A stretch of DNA of 64,000 nt from Larix kaempferi (taxonomy: Eukaryota; Streptophyta; Pinopsida; Pinales; Pinaceae): the NCBI GenBank assembly GCA_027924585.1, contig BSBM01000361.1:64509501-64573500 (forward strand). The letters are read 5' to 3'. The translations under genes and the position numbers were made by a program. Positions 10,151-20,845 of this stretch are shown piece after piece (positions within the stretch are counted from its first letter, which is position 1; every line of letters starts with the position of its first letter). The notes under the pieces were generated by a model. It saw only the letters and a list, made by a program, of their open reading frames with translations. It searched no databases and had not been told where the DNA came from.

Positions 10151-11483
10151 ACTTGATTTGCAAGAACTGGACCTTGAGCTGGATATGGGTTTGTCAGAGA
10201 AACCCCAAAAATTCAAACTTTGAATTTCAAACTTCTGACAGGATAGAAATATGTGCCTTGATGAGCTGATCAAGTTGGTATATTCAGAATTTGAAAACTG
10301 CAAAGTTTCACTCCTCAATTTTGCTTTTGAAACTTCTGGATTCACTGGACGTGACCCTGAACTGGGGTTTGATTAAGCCCACTCTTTTGCCTCATCAAAA
10401 GGTTTGATCCAAATCTCTAAGCTTCTATTTTTCTGAGGAGCTTCCAGCCGTGGTCACAGATTGCAAAAATTCCCATTTTTACAGAAGCCCTAATTTTCCA
10501 CTTTTCTGATCAAAGTCCCGAAGTAGGGTCTAATCAAGCCCGGCCTTCTGTCCAACCAAAAATTCTGATCTTGGTCTCTAAATTTCTATTTTGATGAGTA
10601 GCATCCAGCCGTGGTCTCCGATTACAAAAATTTCAACTTTCTCCAAAGCCCTAAATTCCGGAAGCCATGAATGAAGGTACCAAAAAATAATTCTGTTTTG
10701 ACAGAAATATGTACCTGATTGTTTCTGGTGTAACTCCGAAATTTTTGATCCACATGGTCTGAAAAAGTTTTCTGAGATAGCCTGACCTGTTATCTTTCCA
10801 TCCTGATAGGTCTGACCTCAATTGGATTCTCTGAGAGAGAGTTATGCCAAATGTCGTAACGTGACCTGTTTTGGGATAAAACAGGAGAGCGAACTTGTAC
10901 GGCGTGCCACGTGTCACTTTTTAAACTTCGGCCTCTGAAAAATTTTCCTGAGATAGCTCGACCTGTTACCTTTCCATCTTGATAGGTCTGACCTCAATTG
11001 GACTCTCTGAGAGAGAGTTATGCCAAATGTCGCAACATGACCTGTTTATGGGATAATACAGGAGAGCGCACTTGTACGGAGTGCCACGTGTCACTGGTTC
11101 AACTTCGGCCTCTGAAAAAGTTTCCTGCGATAGTACAGTCTGTGTACTACCTGTCACTTTTCATGAAATTTCATTTGGAGCTTCCTAGCCCAAGTTATGA
11201 CCTTTTTCCCAAGGTCACCTGATTTTGACTCAGATCTGGAAGAGGCAGAAACCCTATATTGTACAGATCATAAATCACAAAATACAACGAATTAGAGGTT
11301 TTTATTTGGACACAAGGTACCTGGAGATCTTAGCTTCGTCCTGTAACAATTTCAGATCCGAAAACTTCGCCAAAACGGATTTATAGCGAAAGTGCTACGA
11401 TGACTAGTTTTTGCTATATCAAGCCCTAGCATCGTAAGTGCAACAAGTGTCATACATGCCATATCATGCCTTCTTTCAGGCTA
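10151..11483 (-). other. Copia-1 untranslated leader with a 176-bp internal duplication
   Basis: Non-coding leader between primer site and gag. The segment from about 10760 to 10935 (including acctcaattggattctctga, agagagttatgccaaatgtc and tgccacgtgtcac) is repeated at 10936-11112, and a third partial copy begins at 11113. Single related units occur in Copia-4 (about 62550-62830) and Copia-3 (about 25500-25680), so this block is a conserved leader module. Confidence 0.75.
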
Positions 11484-11495
11484 GCTCTGATACCA
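11484..11495 (-). promoter_or_regulatory. Copia-1 primer binding site (initiator tRNA-Met type)
   Basis: The minus strand reads TGGTATCAGAGC directly after the CA end of the 5' LTR. This is the classic plant Copia primer site, complementary to the 3' end of initiator tRNA-Met, and it fixes the element's orientation. Confidence 0.93.
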
Positions 11496-12144
11496 TGTTA
11501 AATTTTCTGAATTTACTTCAATATGATCTAGGATCTTAACTGAGAGAACAACATGTACAGCATATCTACAGCATATCAATCATGGAGACAATAATGCAAG
11601 CACACAAGAGACACAAAGATTTACTTGGGGAAAACCATAAAGGTGAAAAACCCCAATAACTTCCTCAGAGATAGATAGAGAAATGATACAACCAACCAAG
11701 AGAGATAGCCATAACCTAGCAGCAGATCCTCCTCCTCCATAAGTGCACCACTCCTCCTTGAGTGCATGTGTGAGAAGTGAGTGAGCAAATAGAGTGCCTC
11801 CCACACTCTATTTATACTTGACTTGACTTGCCTTTTTACCTAACTCATGTAGGCTCGAACTTAACCACATAACATAATGCTGACTGGGCCGACCCCCAAT
11901 AGGGTGGTCTAATAACCCTTTGACCCACATGGCCGACCCCCAATAGGGTGGTCTAATAACCCTTCGACCCACATGACTTATACAGGGCCGACCCCAACAA
12001 GGTGGTCTAATAACCCATCAAGTATAAGTTACGACACTTACAATATAAATGACGACACTTCCATATAGAGGAATAATACCATCTCTATAGGAATACAATA
12101 TACATATATGTGAAATACATTCCGAAGTTACATATACATCAACA
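11496..12144 (-). repeat. Copia-1 5' LTR with TATA box
   Basis: 649 bp with TG...CA ends, nearly identical to the 3' LTR. A TATAAATA box at 11809-11816 (minus strand) suggests transcription starts about 30 bp downstream. The right edge at 12144 abuts GGTAT. Confidence 0.95.
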
Positions 12145-12149
12145 GGTAT
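12145..12149. repeat. Target site duplication of Copia-1, right copy (GGTAT)
   Basis: Matches 4863-4867 exactly. It is also the point where the gene B reading frame is interrupted. Confidence 0.95.
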
Positions 12150-14789
12150 TTGATCATTACCTTCTCTAACGAGATCTGAAATTCTGTCGCCATCAGATGA
12201 TATTGCTATATCTTCTGATTCTAATTCTTCTATGCTTGCTAGTGGCATTTTTCCTTTAGGATTAATTTCTGTGTGTTTCCAATGTTTCACGTAGTTGTTC
12301 GTTATGTTTTCACAAACTTCTGTAGATTCAATATTTTCAGTGCAAATATGACAAAAGCATGATTGCTTTCTACTGTCAAATGCATAAATGTTTTGAAAGG
12401 CTTTTGTTTGAATAGAGTGAAAATCTCTAGTCCCTTGTATGGTGCTAGCGTCATATGGTATTGATCTATTTATATCTTGGATCCCAACATGCCAAAAAAA
12501 CCTAGTACACAAATGACAAATTTCGATGTTAAGTACACATACTTTTTTTTAAATTGACAATAAAATATAAATTAAAACATTTGTGTGTACATACCTGCGC
12601 ACATTTTTTGATTGTTGATTATAATCATGGTTTAGATGTGATTTACACCATTGGACAACCTCTGCAGCTGAATGGAATCGTGCAGAACTATGGTTCATTT
12701 GCCATCTTCGAATTGCTCTTTTTACGCATGCTCCTGCACCATCATGTTCACCTTTTCCATGACCAGTTTCAAAGAAATTCCAGTTATGTTTAATGTTCAA
12801 TGCTTATGAAGTCGACATAACCAATAAAATGATCGCGAAGATTTAAATTGTCCGGGACATCCATCTGACCATATCCAATGCTCATTGAATTTAATGTTAC
12901 GTTCCTTTAGTGAATTGTAGAAAATACTTTCAATACAATGCTGAACAAAATGTGTATCGTGTGTACGATCGTCGCTGATATAAAAGTGATATTCTTTAAT
13001 CACATCTTGATTGTCACACGTGCTTTCAATGCCATCAACATCCTATTGATAATGTCTATATAAAACATGGACGAATATTGAAACTTGGTCAGAATGATAG
13101 TATTCACTCCGTATCTCTTTTTGTGCAGCAAATGTATAATTTTCTGCAAAGTCAACCACTGACAAAATTGTTCCTGGTGGAAAAATTTCACGAGACTGTT
13201 TGAATTGAAGAACTTGCCATCGTGCTCTATGTGAATGCTTGGTGTATTTATAAATTTCACTTTCGAATTTCTTGAGAAAATCTACCACACTTATTTTATC
13301 TTCTCGCAAATCAATCCTTTTGGAATGTACATCACTAGTACTTGTAATGTATTCATATCTTCTCCAATCAACGGTGACATTTGACAATGAGTAATCAGTA
13401 TCGATAGGATATCTATTGTGGTATAAAACCAAATTTCCACAACGATTACAATGTTTTCCATTGACACATTTCTTATTATAAAATACTTCATCGTGATTTC
13501 TCTCACATAGGGTTTGAGATATGAATTCACGTATTGTGGGCGGAGGTGGTGAATTTGTCCAAAAAATTTTACCAAATTCAAGAAATGTGTCGTAATATAA
13601 TTGGAATTGCACATGATAACGACAACAACATGTGTCACGGATAGTAATAGGTCTAACATACCATGGTTTTAGTTGCACATATGTAGTGATTGACACATTA
13701 ATTCCACGATGATCTTCCTTGAATTTATTGAACAATTGTACTTGTGTCATATCCATTATATGTTTTGGACTGCTTACATATACTCTTCGTGATACTCTTT
13801 GTCGTATTACATCTCTTGAATTTGGTGAAACTCGAGCATGTGTCAACCAATATTCCCGTACAATATCTTTAACCCCTGCTCCCATTCTATCTTTGTAAGG
13901 CTGTCTACAAATAATTGTCCAGCAAGCAAGTTCATCATTTTCATCTATTTGCATTCTGAATTTGTTATGTCTATATAATGTCTTTCTTGAGGTTCCAACT
14001 GCTTTTGCTAGCTGTGTTGTCAAACATTTTTTGTTTAGCACTAGTCGAAATAATTGTTGTATGAATTGCTCTTGGTGCAGCACTAATGTCTTTCTTCCTA
14101 GATTTTTCAAACTTTTTTATTGCATCACCTATATTTTCTATCACATTATGTTTTAATTTCGACTCTTTGGTCGCCTTGTGAATACCCAATAATGATGTAG
14201 CATCTTCTAACTTCTTGGTCACTAATAAACATCTCAAAATTTGTGCTTGTCCTGTTGCTGAATAATTATTCAGAACATCATCATAAATTTTTTGAGCCTA
14301 ATATCGTGCAGCGTGTATGGGTATTTTTTCCATATTTATTGCAATCAACGTTTTCTAACGTTTCATCATCAATGGTGAAAGTACCTATACATTAAGGTAA
14401 ATTTAATTTAAAACATGTATCCAAAAATACAATTCATTATAAAAAATGAATTTGAAAAATACATTCAATATATACATACCTGGTCCAATTTTTGGTTCTT
14501 GAACTTGATCTTCAATATTGACTTCATCGACATTAGTATGTAAATAACTATTTACATCCTCAACAATGGTTTCTTCAACTTCAATTTGTTCCTCTTGTAC
14601 TCTATTTTCAATTTCCATTTCATCGACATTATCATGTAAAACTGTATTTGTATCTTCAATAATCGTTGCTTGCGTTTCTGCAAGGCTTGCTTTGTTGGCA
14701 TGCTATTTAAGTTTTTTCTTTTCTCTATTATCATCATCATCAGCACGTTTACGATCATATTTTCTTTGACGATTTCTTTTACTGCCCAT
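12145..14789 (-). pseudogene. Gene B: DDE-like transposase homologue, broken
   Basis: Minus strand, ATG at 14787-14789, basic start then acidic coiled segment. Intron 14479-14385, long exon to 12595, intron 12594-12502, then an exon cut by Copia-1 at 12145. Landmarks in order: a helix-turn-helix-like TTQLAKAVGTSRKTLYRH, a Cys cluster (CVNGKHCNRCG), DFAENY at 13153-13136, SDGCPGQFK at 12868-12842, FFETGHGKGEHDG around 12770-12740 with AGACVKRAIRRW, and a CFCHIC cluster. The Asp-Asp-Glu-like spacing (about 96 then 32-39 residues) suggests an RNase H-fold transposase. I recall the same trio in unannotated multicopy animal proteins, but I cannot assign a superfamily. Lesions: stops at 14703-14705, 14298-14300 and 13043-13045, and frameshifts near 14330, 14095 and 12800. 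It is inactive. Confidence 0.7.
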
Positions 14790-14799
14790 GATTACTTAA

Positions 14800-16130
14800 T
14801 CTATAAATGATAAATTAAAGAATCGTCATTTTATTGTAAATAAACAAAATGAAGATTTAAAAACAGTTACGAAATTTATGAACACATGAACTGAAATTTA
14901 CTTCACCTTATCAAAATCTTGTACTTGAATCTTTTGAATAAAAAGTCTTCGGAAACAAGTTTCCTTTGAAAAGAACCTTCTTTGAATAAAATAAGAACTC
15001 TTTGGTAATAAATCACCTTTGAAAAAATCACATTAGAAAAGAATAAGAACACTTTCAAAATAAATCTTCTTTGTAAACCCACTGAAAAAAAATAAATAAA
15101 ATAAAAAAATAAAAAATAAAAATAAAAATTCTTTGAAAAAATACCTGAGAAATTTTTTTTTGTAAAAACCTTTGCAACGAAATAATTTTTTTGCAAAAAT
15201 AACTTGGGAGACATTGAAAAAATCTCTTTTCAAATAAATAAGAAAGAAAAATATATCTCCTTTGTAAAAATAACTTGAAATAAAATCTTATTTACAAAAA
15301 TGCCTTGGAATAAAAACTCTGTAAATACACACTTTGGAAAGAAACATTTGCTGAAAAATCCATTGGAAAATAATAAGAACACTTTCTAAATAAATCTTCT
15401 TTGTAAATCCACTGATAAAAAATAAAAAATAAACTTCTTTGAAAAAATACCTGGGAAAAAGATTTCTTTGTAAAAATCTTTGCAACGAAATAGCTTTTTT
15501 GCAAAAATAACTTAAGAGACTTTGAAAAAACCCATTTTCAAATAAATAAGAAGGAAATAAACGTTTTTTGCGAAAATATTTAAAAAAAAAAAAAAAAAAC
15601 TTTGAAAAAATCATTTTCAAATAAATAAGAAAGAAAAAGACAACTCCTTTGAAAAAATAACTTGGAATAAAAACCTATTGCAAAGAACTAAGAAATATAA
15701 AAACTTATTTTGCAAAAATGCCTTAGAAAAACAATATTTCAATGTATTTCTTAGAAAGAAGTAACAAAAAAAATACTTCATAAAAAAAAACTCTCTTTAC
15801 AAAAAAGCTTTTTAAAAAATCCTTGGAAAAAAAACTCATTGCAAAGAAATGAAAAGTGCAAAAAAACTTGAAAAAAAATATTTCATAAAAAAAACTTTCT
15901 TTGCAAAAAAAGGTTCCTTAAAAAATTCTTGGAAAAAAACCCATTGCAAAGAAATAAGAAGTGCAAAAAGCTTGGAATAAAAACTCTTTTTGCAAAAAAA
16001 ATTCTTTCAATGTATATTTTAAAAAGAAGTAACAAAAAAATTACCTCATAAAAAAAACTCTCTTTGCAAAAAAAACTCAGAAAATCCCTTCAAAAATATT
16101 CTGACCAAAAAGTATGCGGAATTGAAATGT
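14800..16130. repeat. A-rich, TTTGCAAA-studded repeat tract upstream of gene B
   Basis: From about 14880 the + strand is dominated by poly-A runs broken by recurring ctttgaaaaaa, tttgcaaaaataacttg, ggaataaaaactc and aaataagaa motifs in shuffled order, with no fixed period. ORFs on the minus strand are only Phe/Lys/Tyr-rich translations of it. It lies 5' of gene B and could contain its promoter or the transposon subterminal region. Confidence 0.7.
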
Positions 16131-16216
16131 GCGAAATTAATCGAAGTATTTAGTTTTATTTATATAAGTGTAGAAAAGATTTTTTTTTTTCCCCCGGCGT
16201 GTTTTTTTTTACGTTT

Positions 16217-16289
16217 GGTTATTCGGCCGAATAACCTTTGATTAAATTAACATCGCCGTTACGGAAAACAATTATTCGGCCGAATAACC
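16217..16289. repeat. Two copies of a CGGCCG-centred palindrome
   Basis: GGTTATTCGGCCGAATAACC at 16217-16236 is a perfect 20-base palindrome. A second copy, with the perfect core TTATTCGGCCGAATAA, lies at 16272-16287, 53 bp downstream. They stand out as GC-centred islands in AT-rich DNA and could be protein-binding sites or subterminal motifs of the gene B transposon. Confidence 0.85.
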
Positions 16290-17110
16290 TCTAAAACCTG
16301 AAAAATCTGATTGCAACTCATAGTTTTCAGGTTTCTCCATTTTCGAAAGGTAAAAATGATCTCTTACATTATAAGGTGACTGTCGGACTTGATACCATTC
16401 GTTTCGTTATTGAATCTACTTTCCAAATATATAGATTTCTTTATGTATGGGTAAGATCTGATATTTGTAATTGTTTGTTTTCTTAACAGGTGTCGAGTCT
16501 AGTTTCATCTCTTTCAAAATGCGGTGAAATGAAAAATTCATAACTTTAAAAATACACCACAAAAAAAATTGAGAAAACTATGGTGCAGTTAATTGGCGTG
16601 TCTACTTCAAAAGGGTATTCATAGAAATTTTAGTTTTATATTCAGTTGAGAGAAAAATTTTGCGACAAACAATATGTTGAAAATCGACAAGGTTTCCCCA
16701 TTGATTGAATTCAAATAAATATAATAATTAGTATATAGATCCATTTGCTACAAACTTATAGTCATGCAGTAGTATATTGTGTGTAGATTGTTGTAGCATA
16801 TTTGTTTTTTGCAAAAACAAGTTTAACAATGATTTTATGTGTGCGACAAAACATGGCTATTTTGTAGTCATTTCGTTTTATAAGAACACACTGTCAAACA
16901 TTTGTGAAATCGACATATCAAATCTAAATATAAAAAATTGAAAAAAATATGGATAGCAAGCTAACATATTCTCTAAAAGTTTGTTTTTTAGTGAAAAGTG
17001 AAATTCCAAACAAAAATACCACTTTTATTCGCCCAAAGATGGAAAACATGAAAAATTCAGAATTATTTTCTCACGAAACCCCCAAAATAGACACCCATCT
17101 TCATGGATTC
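16290..17110. other. Unannotated AT-rich spacer
   Basis: No gene, LTR or clear repeat was found. The sequence is A/T-rich with several runs of A. It may include the outer end of the gene B transposon and the lost 3' end of Copia-2, but no boundary can be placed. Confidence 0.3.
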
Positions 17111-17114
17111 ACCC

Positions 17115-17198
17115 GTGTACATCCCAAGACTTATTACATTGCCTCTGCAAAAACCTGTGTACATCCCAAGACTTATTACATTTCCTCTGCAAAAACAT
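17115..17198. repeat. 42-bp direct duplication
   Basis: Two adjacent copies of a 42-bp unit starting gtgtacatcccaagacttat differ at a few positions (17115-17156 and 17157-17198). It lies next to the larger 56-bp array. Confidence 0.85.
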
Positions 17199-17269
17199 AC
17201 GTCTCCTACTATCGCCTCATCACATCCATATCATCTCATCGTCAACGGAGCACATCCCAGATGCACATG

Positions 17270-17612
17270 ACACAACACTTACATCAACTGACATGGGAGG
17301 ACAGACCTACCACCATTCGGGAAAGGCTCAACACTTACATCAACGCACATGGGAAGACCAACCTACCACCATGTCAGAAAGGCTCTGCACTTACATCAAC
17401 GCACATGGGAGGACCAACCTACCACCATGCAGAAAGGAATTGCACTTACATCAACGTACATGGGAGGACTAGCCTGCCACCATGTCGGAAAGGCACATCA
17501 CTTACATCAACGCACATGGGAGAACCAGCCTGCCACCATGTTGGAAAGGCTCAACACTTACATCAATGCACATGGGAGGACCAGCCTGCCACCATGTCGA
17601 AAAAGCTCATGT
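17270..17612. repeat. 56-bp tandem array in the Copia-2 3' region
   Basis: Six units of 55-57 bp contain cacttacatcaacgcacatg, ggaggaccagcctgccacca and a variable tgtcggaaaggct. The ttacat core falls at about 17278, 17335, 17391, 17446, 17502 and 17558. The array occupies the same pol-to-3' LTR position as the arrays in Copia-1 but has a different sequence. Confidence 0.9.
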
Positions 17613-17639
17613 GCATCTGCGTCTTCCGGACTCATCACT

Positions 17640-20600
17640 TCCCCTTGGAAGGAACATCGATCTGGAGTACACCAAGCTTCTCTCTAAAGTAGTCAAACTT
17701 CACTCTGGCTAGCGGCTTGGTCAACACATCAGCTATCTGCTCGTCCATCGCAACATACTGGAGCTTCACTGCTCCTCTCTACACCATATCCCTGATATAG
17801 TGGTACTTGATCTCAATGTTCTTCGACTTGTCATGGAACACCGGATTCTCAGACAACTTCACACAACTCTGGTTGTCACAAAATATACAAGTCGCATCCA
17901 ACTGGAGGTCAAACAAATCAGATAATAGCTTCCTAAGCCGTACTACCTCACAACTAGCCGAACAAGCTGCAACATACTATGCTTTGGATATACTCAGTGC
18001 CATGCAGGACTACGTCCTGTTAAACCAAGATATCACACATGATCCCATACTGAAGCAGCACCCAGAAGTGCTCTTCCTATCAATGGCACTGCCTTCCCAA
18101 TCTAAATCAACATAACCCTCCAGGTTAATCTTCTGATTCGCGTCATACTTGATCCCATAATCAACCATATCCTTCAGGTACCTCAGAATATGCTTTGCAG
18201 CAATCAAGTCAACATGTCTCGGATCTGTCAGGAACTGGGTCAATGTGTTCACAGGAAAGCAAATATCTAGTCTCGTATTCGTCAGGTACATCAAAGATCC
18301 AATCATCTGACGATACATCGTGGCATCAACCGACTCTGATGAAGAATCACTCAATAGCTTCAGGTTCGATGCCATAGGTGTGGTCATGTCCTTGCAGTCC
18401 ATCATCCCTAACCTCTTCAGGATCTCTATTGCATACTTCCCTTATCCAAGGAAGATTCCATCTGTACTTTGCCACCCCTCCATACCTAGAAAATAGTGCA
18501 TCATACCCAAGTCCTTCATATTGAACTCAACAACAAGCTTCTTCTTCATATTTACAATAAGCCCATCCTCACATGTCATAAATAGGTCATCTACATAAAG
18601 TAGAAGTATCACTGGGTTCCCTTCCTCAACCTTATAGTAAAGGTTGGAATCCGCTTTACTCTTAGTAAAGCCCAAACTATTCAGGAAGCTGTCTATCCTT
18701 CCGTACCATGTCCTGGGTGCCTATTTCAATCCATACAAGGCCTTCTTCAATTTGCACACATGAGTCTCCCTGTCATGTGTCTCAAATCCGAGTGGATGTT
18801 CCACATACACTTCCTCTTCCACTACACCATTCAAGAAAGTTGTCTTAACATCCATATGGTGTACCTTCCATGTCATCACACAAGCCAGAGAAAGTACTGA
18901 TCTGATAGAAGTGTATATGGCTACAGGTGCAAATGTCTCCTCATAATCTATCCCTTCCTTCTAGGAGAAGCCACATGCCAAGAACCTTTCATTGTGTTTC
19001 TCTATGCTGCCATCTACAGCATGCTTGATCTTGTAGATCCACTTGGAATTCACAACAGACTTCCCTATTGGTCTCGGGACCACATCCCATACATCATTCT
19101 TCATGATTGGTACTCCTCGATCATGGCATCCCTCAATTACTTCCTTTCTGTCGCTTCTTCATAGTTGGAAGGTTCCTTGTCAATTATGTCGCATAGCAGG
19201 GATACATAACTGGAGTATGGCTTCAGTCTCTTGCTTTCTTTATGCATTCCTTCTGGAACGCCATATCTCTCTACATATTGAATTTCCTCTCGTACCCATG
19301 TTGGTTTCCTCTTGTGAGAATTCTTCTCACGGGGTGGATCTATAGGTTCCTGTGGGTCTTCCATATCACGATCTTCATATTCTTCTAGGGTTGCTTCACT
19401 CATTGTTGTATCTCGGATCTTGGGTGCTTCTGATTCTTCAATGTCTTCAACAAGTAGCTTTATGGATTTTTTGTTGGCTGAGTCTTAGTCAAATGTCACG
19501 TCCCTACTGACGTCGATATTATTGAACCCTGGAAAGTATATTCTGTAAGCCTCTGAGCTTTCATTATATCCCACGAATATGCCCTTCTTTCCTGAAGGAT
19601 CTAGCTTCATCCTCTTCTCCTTCATAATACGTGTGTATACCGGGAAGCCAAATATCCTAAGATGGCTGACTTCTAGTTTCTTGTTGGAAAAAGCTTCTTC
19701 TAGTGTCTTGTTGTCAAGTACTCTATGTGGAGTACGATTCTGTACATACACCGTTGTCCTTGCAACTTCTTCCCATAGATACATTGGAATATCCTAGCCA
19801 TGAAGCATCGCTTTTGCTGCTTCCATGATTGTTCTATTCTTCCTTTCTGCAACTCCATTCTGCTGCGGATTGTATGGAGTAGTCAACTCCCTCTTAATCC
19901 ATGAATCTCTTCATAATTTCTTGAAATATTCTGATGTGAATTCTCCACCATTATTTGATTGAAAGGTCTTGATTTTCTTCTCTGTGTGGTTCTCAATCAA
20001 GCCTTTGAATTCCTTGAATTTTTTGAATACTTCATCTTTGTTCTTCAAGAAATATATCCATGTCTTCCTAGAAAAATCATCAATGAAAGAAACATAATAT
20101 ACATACCCATTCAATGAACTAGATGACATCGGGTCGCATACATCGGAGTGGATGATTTCCAAGATTCCATTTCCTTGCTTTCGCTACTTGGAAATGTCTT
20201 CTTTATGTTCTTTCCATTCGCACATCCTTTGTAAAATCCTTCATGCTTTGCCTGGATTTTTGGAAGACCTTCAACTGCTTTGCTTGCAAGTGGTAGTGCT
20301 CTATAGTCCACATGTGAAAGCCTCCTATGGCATAGCTCACTTGGCTCCATTGAGTCATGGACCAAAGCTTGTTCAGGTTGGCCCTTCAATTTGTACAAAC
20401 CTCCCTCCTGTTCTCCAATCACAATTGCATCGTCTATAGTCTTTCCCTTTGGCCACATTAGGACTTTTCCATCAACAAATGAAACCCTCATCCCTTTTTC
20501 ATCCAATGCAGATATGGAGAGAAGGTTCTTCTTGAGTCCTGGAACATATAGGACATCCTTCATCTTCAAATACTTCCTAGAGTCTAGCTTGTAAGAGGCT

Positions 20601-20830
20601 TCACCACTTCCTTTTATGGGGTACTGGTAATCATCCCCAAGTTTCACCTTGTGGAGTGACTCATGTTCAGATAGGTTCACAAAGGATTCTTTAAATCCTA
20701 TCATATGATTGGAAGCCCCTCTATCTACAAGCCAATCATTACTTCCATGTGTAATAGTACCTGTGAGAGCTGGAATCATAACATACTCTTCTTCACTTTC
20801 TTCTATAGCTCTCTTCCTTGGAGGTTCATC
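17640..20830 (-). pseudogene. Copia-2 pol polyprotein (protease, integrase, RT, RNase H)
   Basis: From high to low coordinate: protease region with WLVDRGASNHM near 20735 (the usual DSGA is DRGA); gag-pre-integrase (HRRLSHVDYRAL); integrase core with HSDVCDPM, DDFSRKTWIYFLKNK and QSNNGGEFTS (the second catalytic Asp of RSDNGGEF is Asn here), then NGVAERKNRTIMEA with the Glu kept; RT with WIYKIKHAVDGSIEK, MDVKTTFLNGVVEEEVYVE and LLLYVDDLFMT near 18600; RNase H with GYVDLDWEGS and DNQSCVKLSENPVFHDKS, ending near 17640. In-frame stops include 17779-17781, 18010-18012, 18442-18444 and 18721-18723. A frameshift lies near 20175. Nonfunctional. Confidence 0.9.
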
Positions 20831-20845
20831 ATCTTATGTAGTGTG

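Larger units (their letters stand above)
4868..12144 (-). mobile_element. Copia-1: complete but defective Ty1/Copia LTR retrotransposon
   Basis: The element is 7277 bp, transcribed on the minus strand, with LTRs of 649 bp (TG...CA) differing at three positions, a GGTAT duplication, a primer site next to the 5' LTR and a purine tract next to the 3' LTR. It lacks most of gag, protease, integrase and the reverse transcriptase core. Only a gag start, a late-pol fragment that crosses into the reverse transcriptase start, and the RT end with RNase H remain. A 1573-bp intron-like segment lies between the gag start and the first pol fragment, and three tandem arrays lie between pol and the 3' LTR. 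High LTR identity shows recent transposition, so it must have been mobilised in trans. The second member at the right edge of the window (Copia-4) shares the same gag/intron junction. Confidence 0.93.

Noticed and set aside
11484-11495. tRNA-like sequence at the TGGTATCAGAGC sites
   Set aside because: These are 12-base primer binding sites next to LTRs; there is no cloverleaf around them, and no tRNA gene was found in the window.
14903-15620. Membrane-protein-like Phe/Tyr/Lys-rich ORFs on the minus strand
   Set aside because: Low-complexity translation of A-rich shuffled repeats, in several frames at once.
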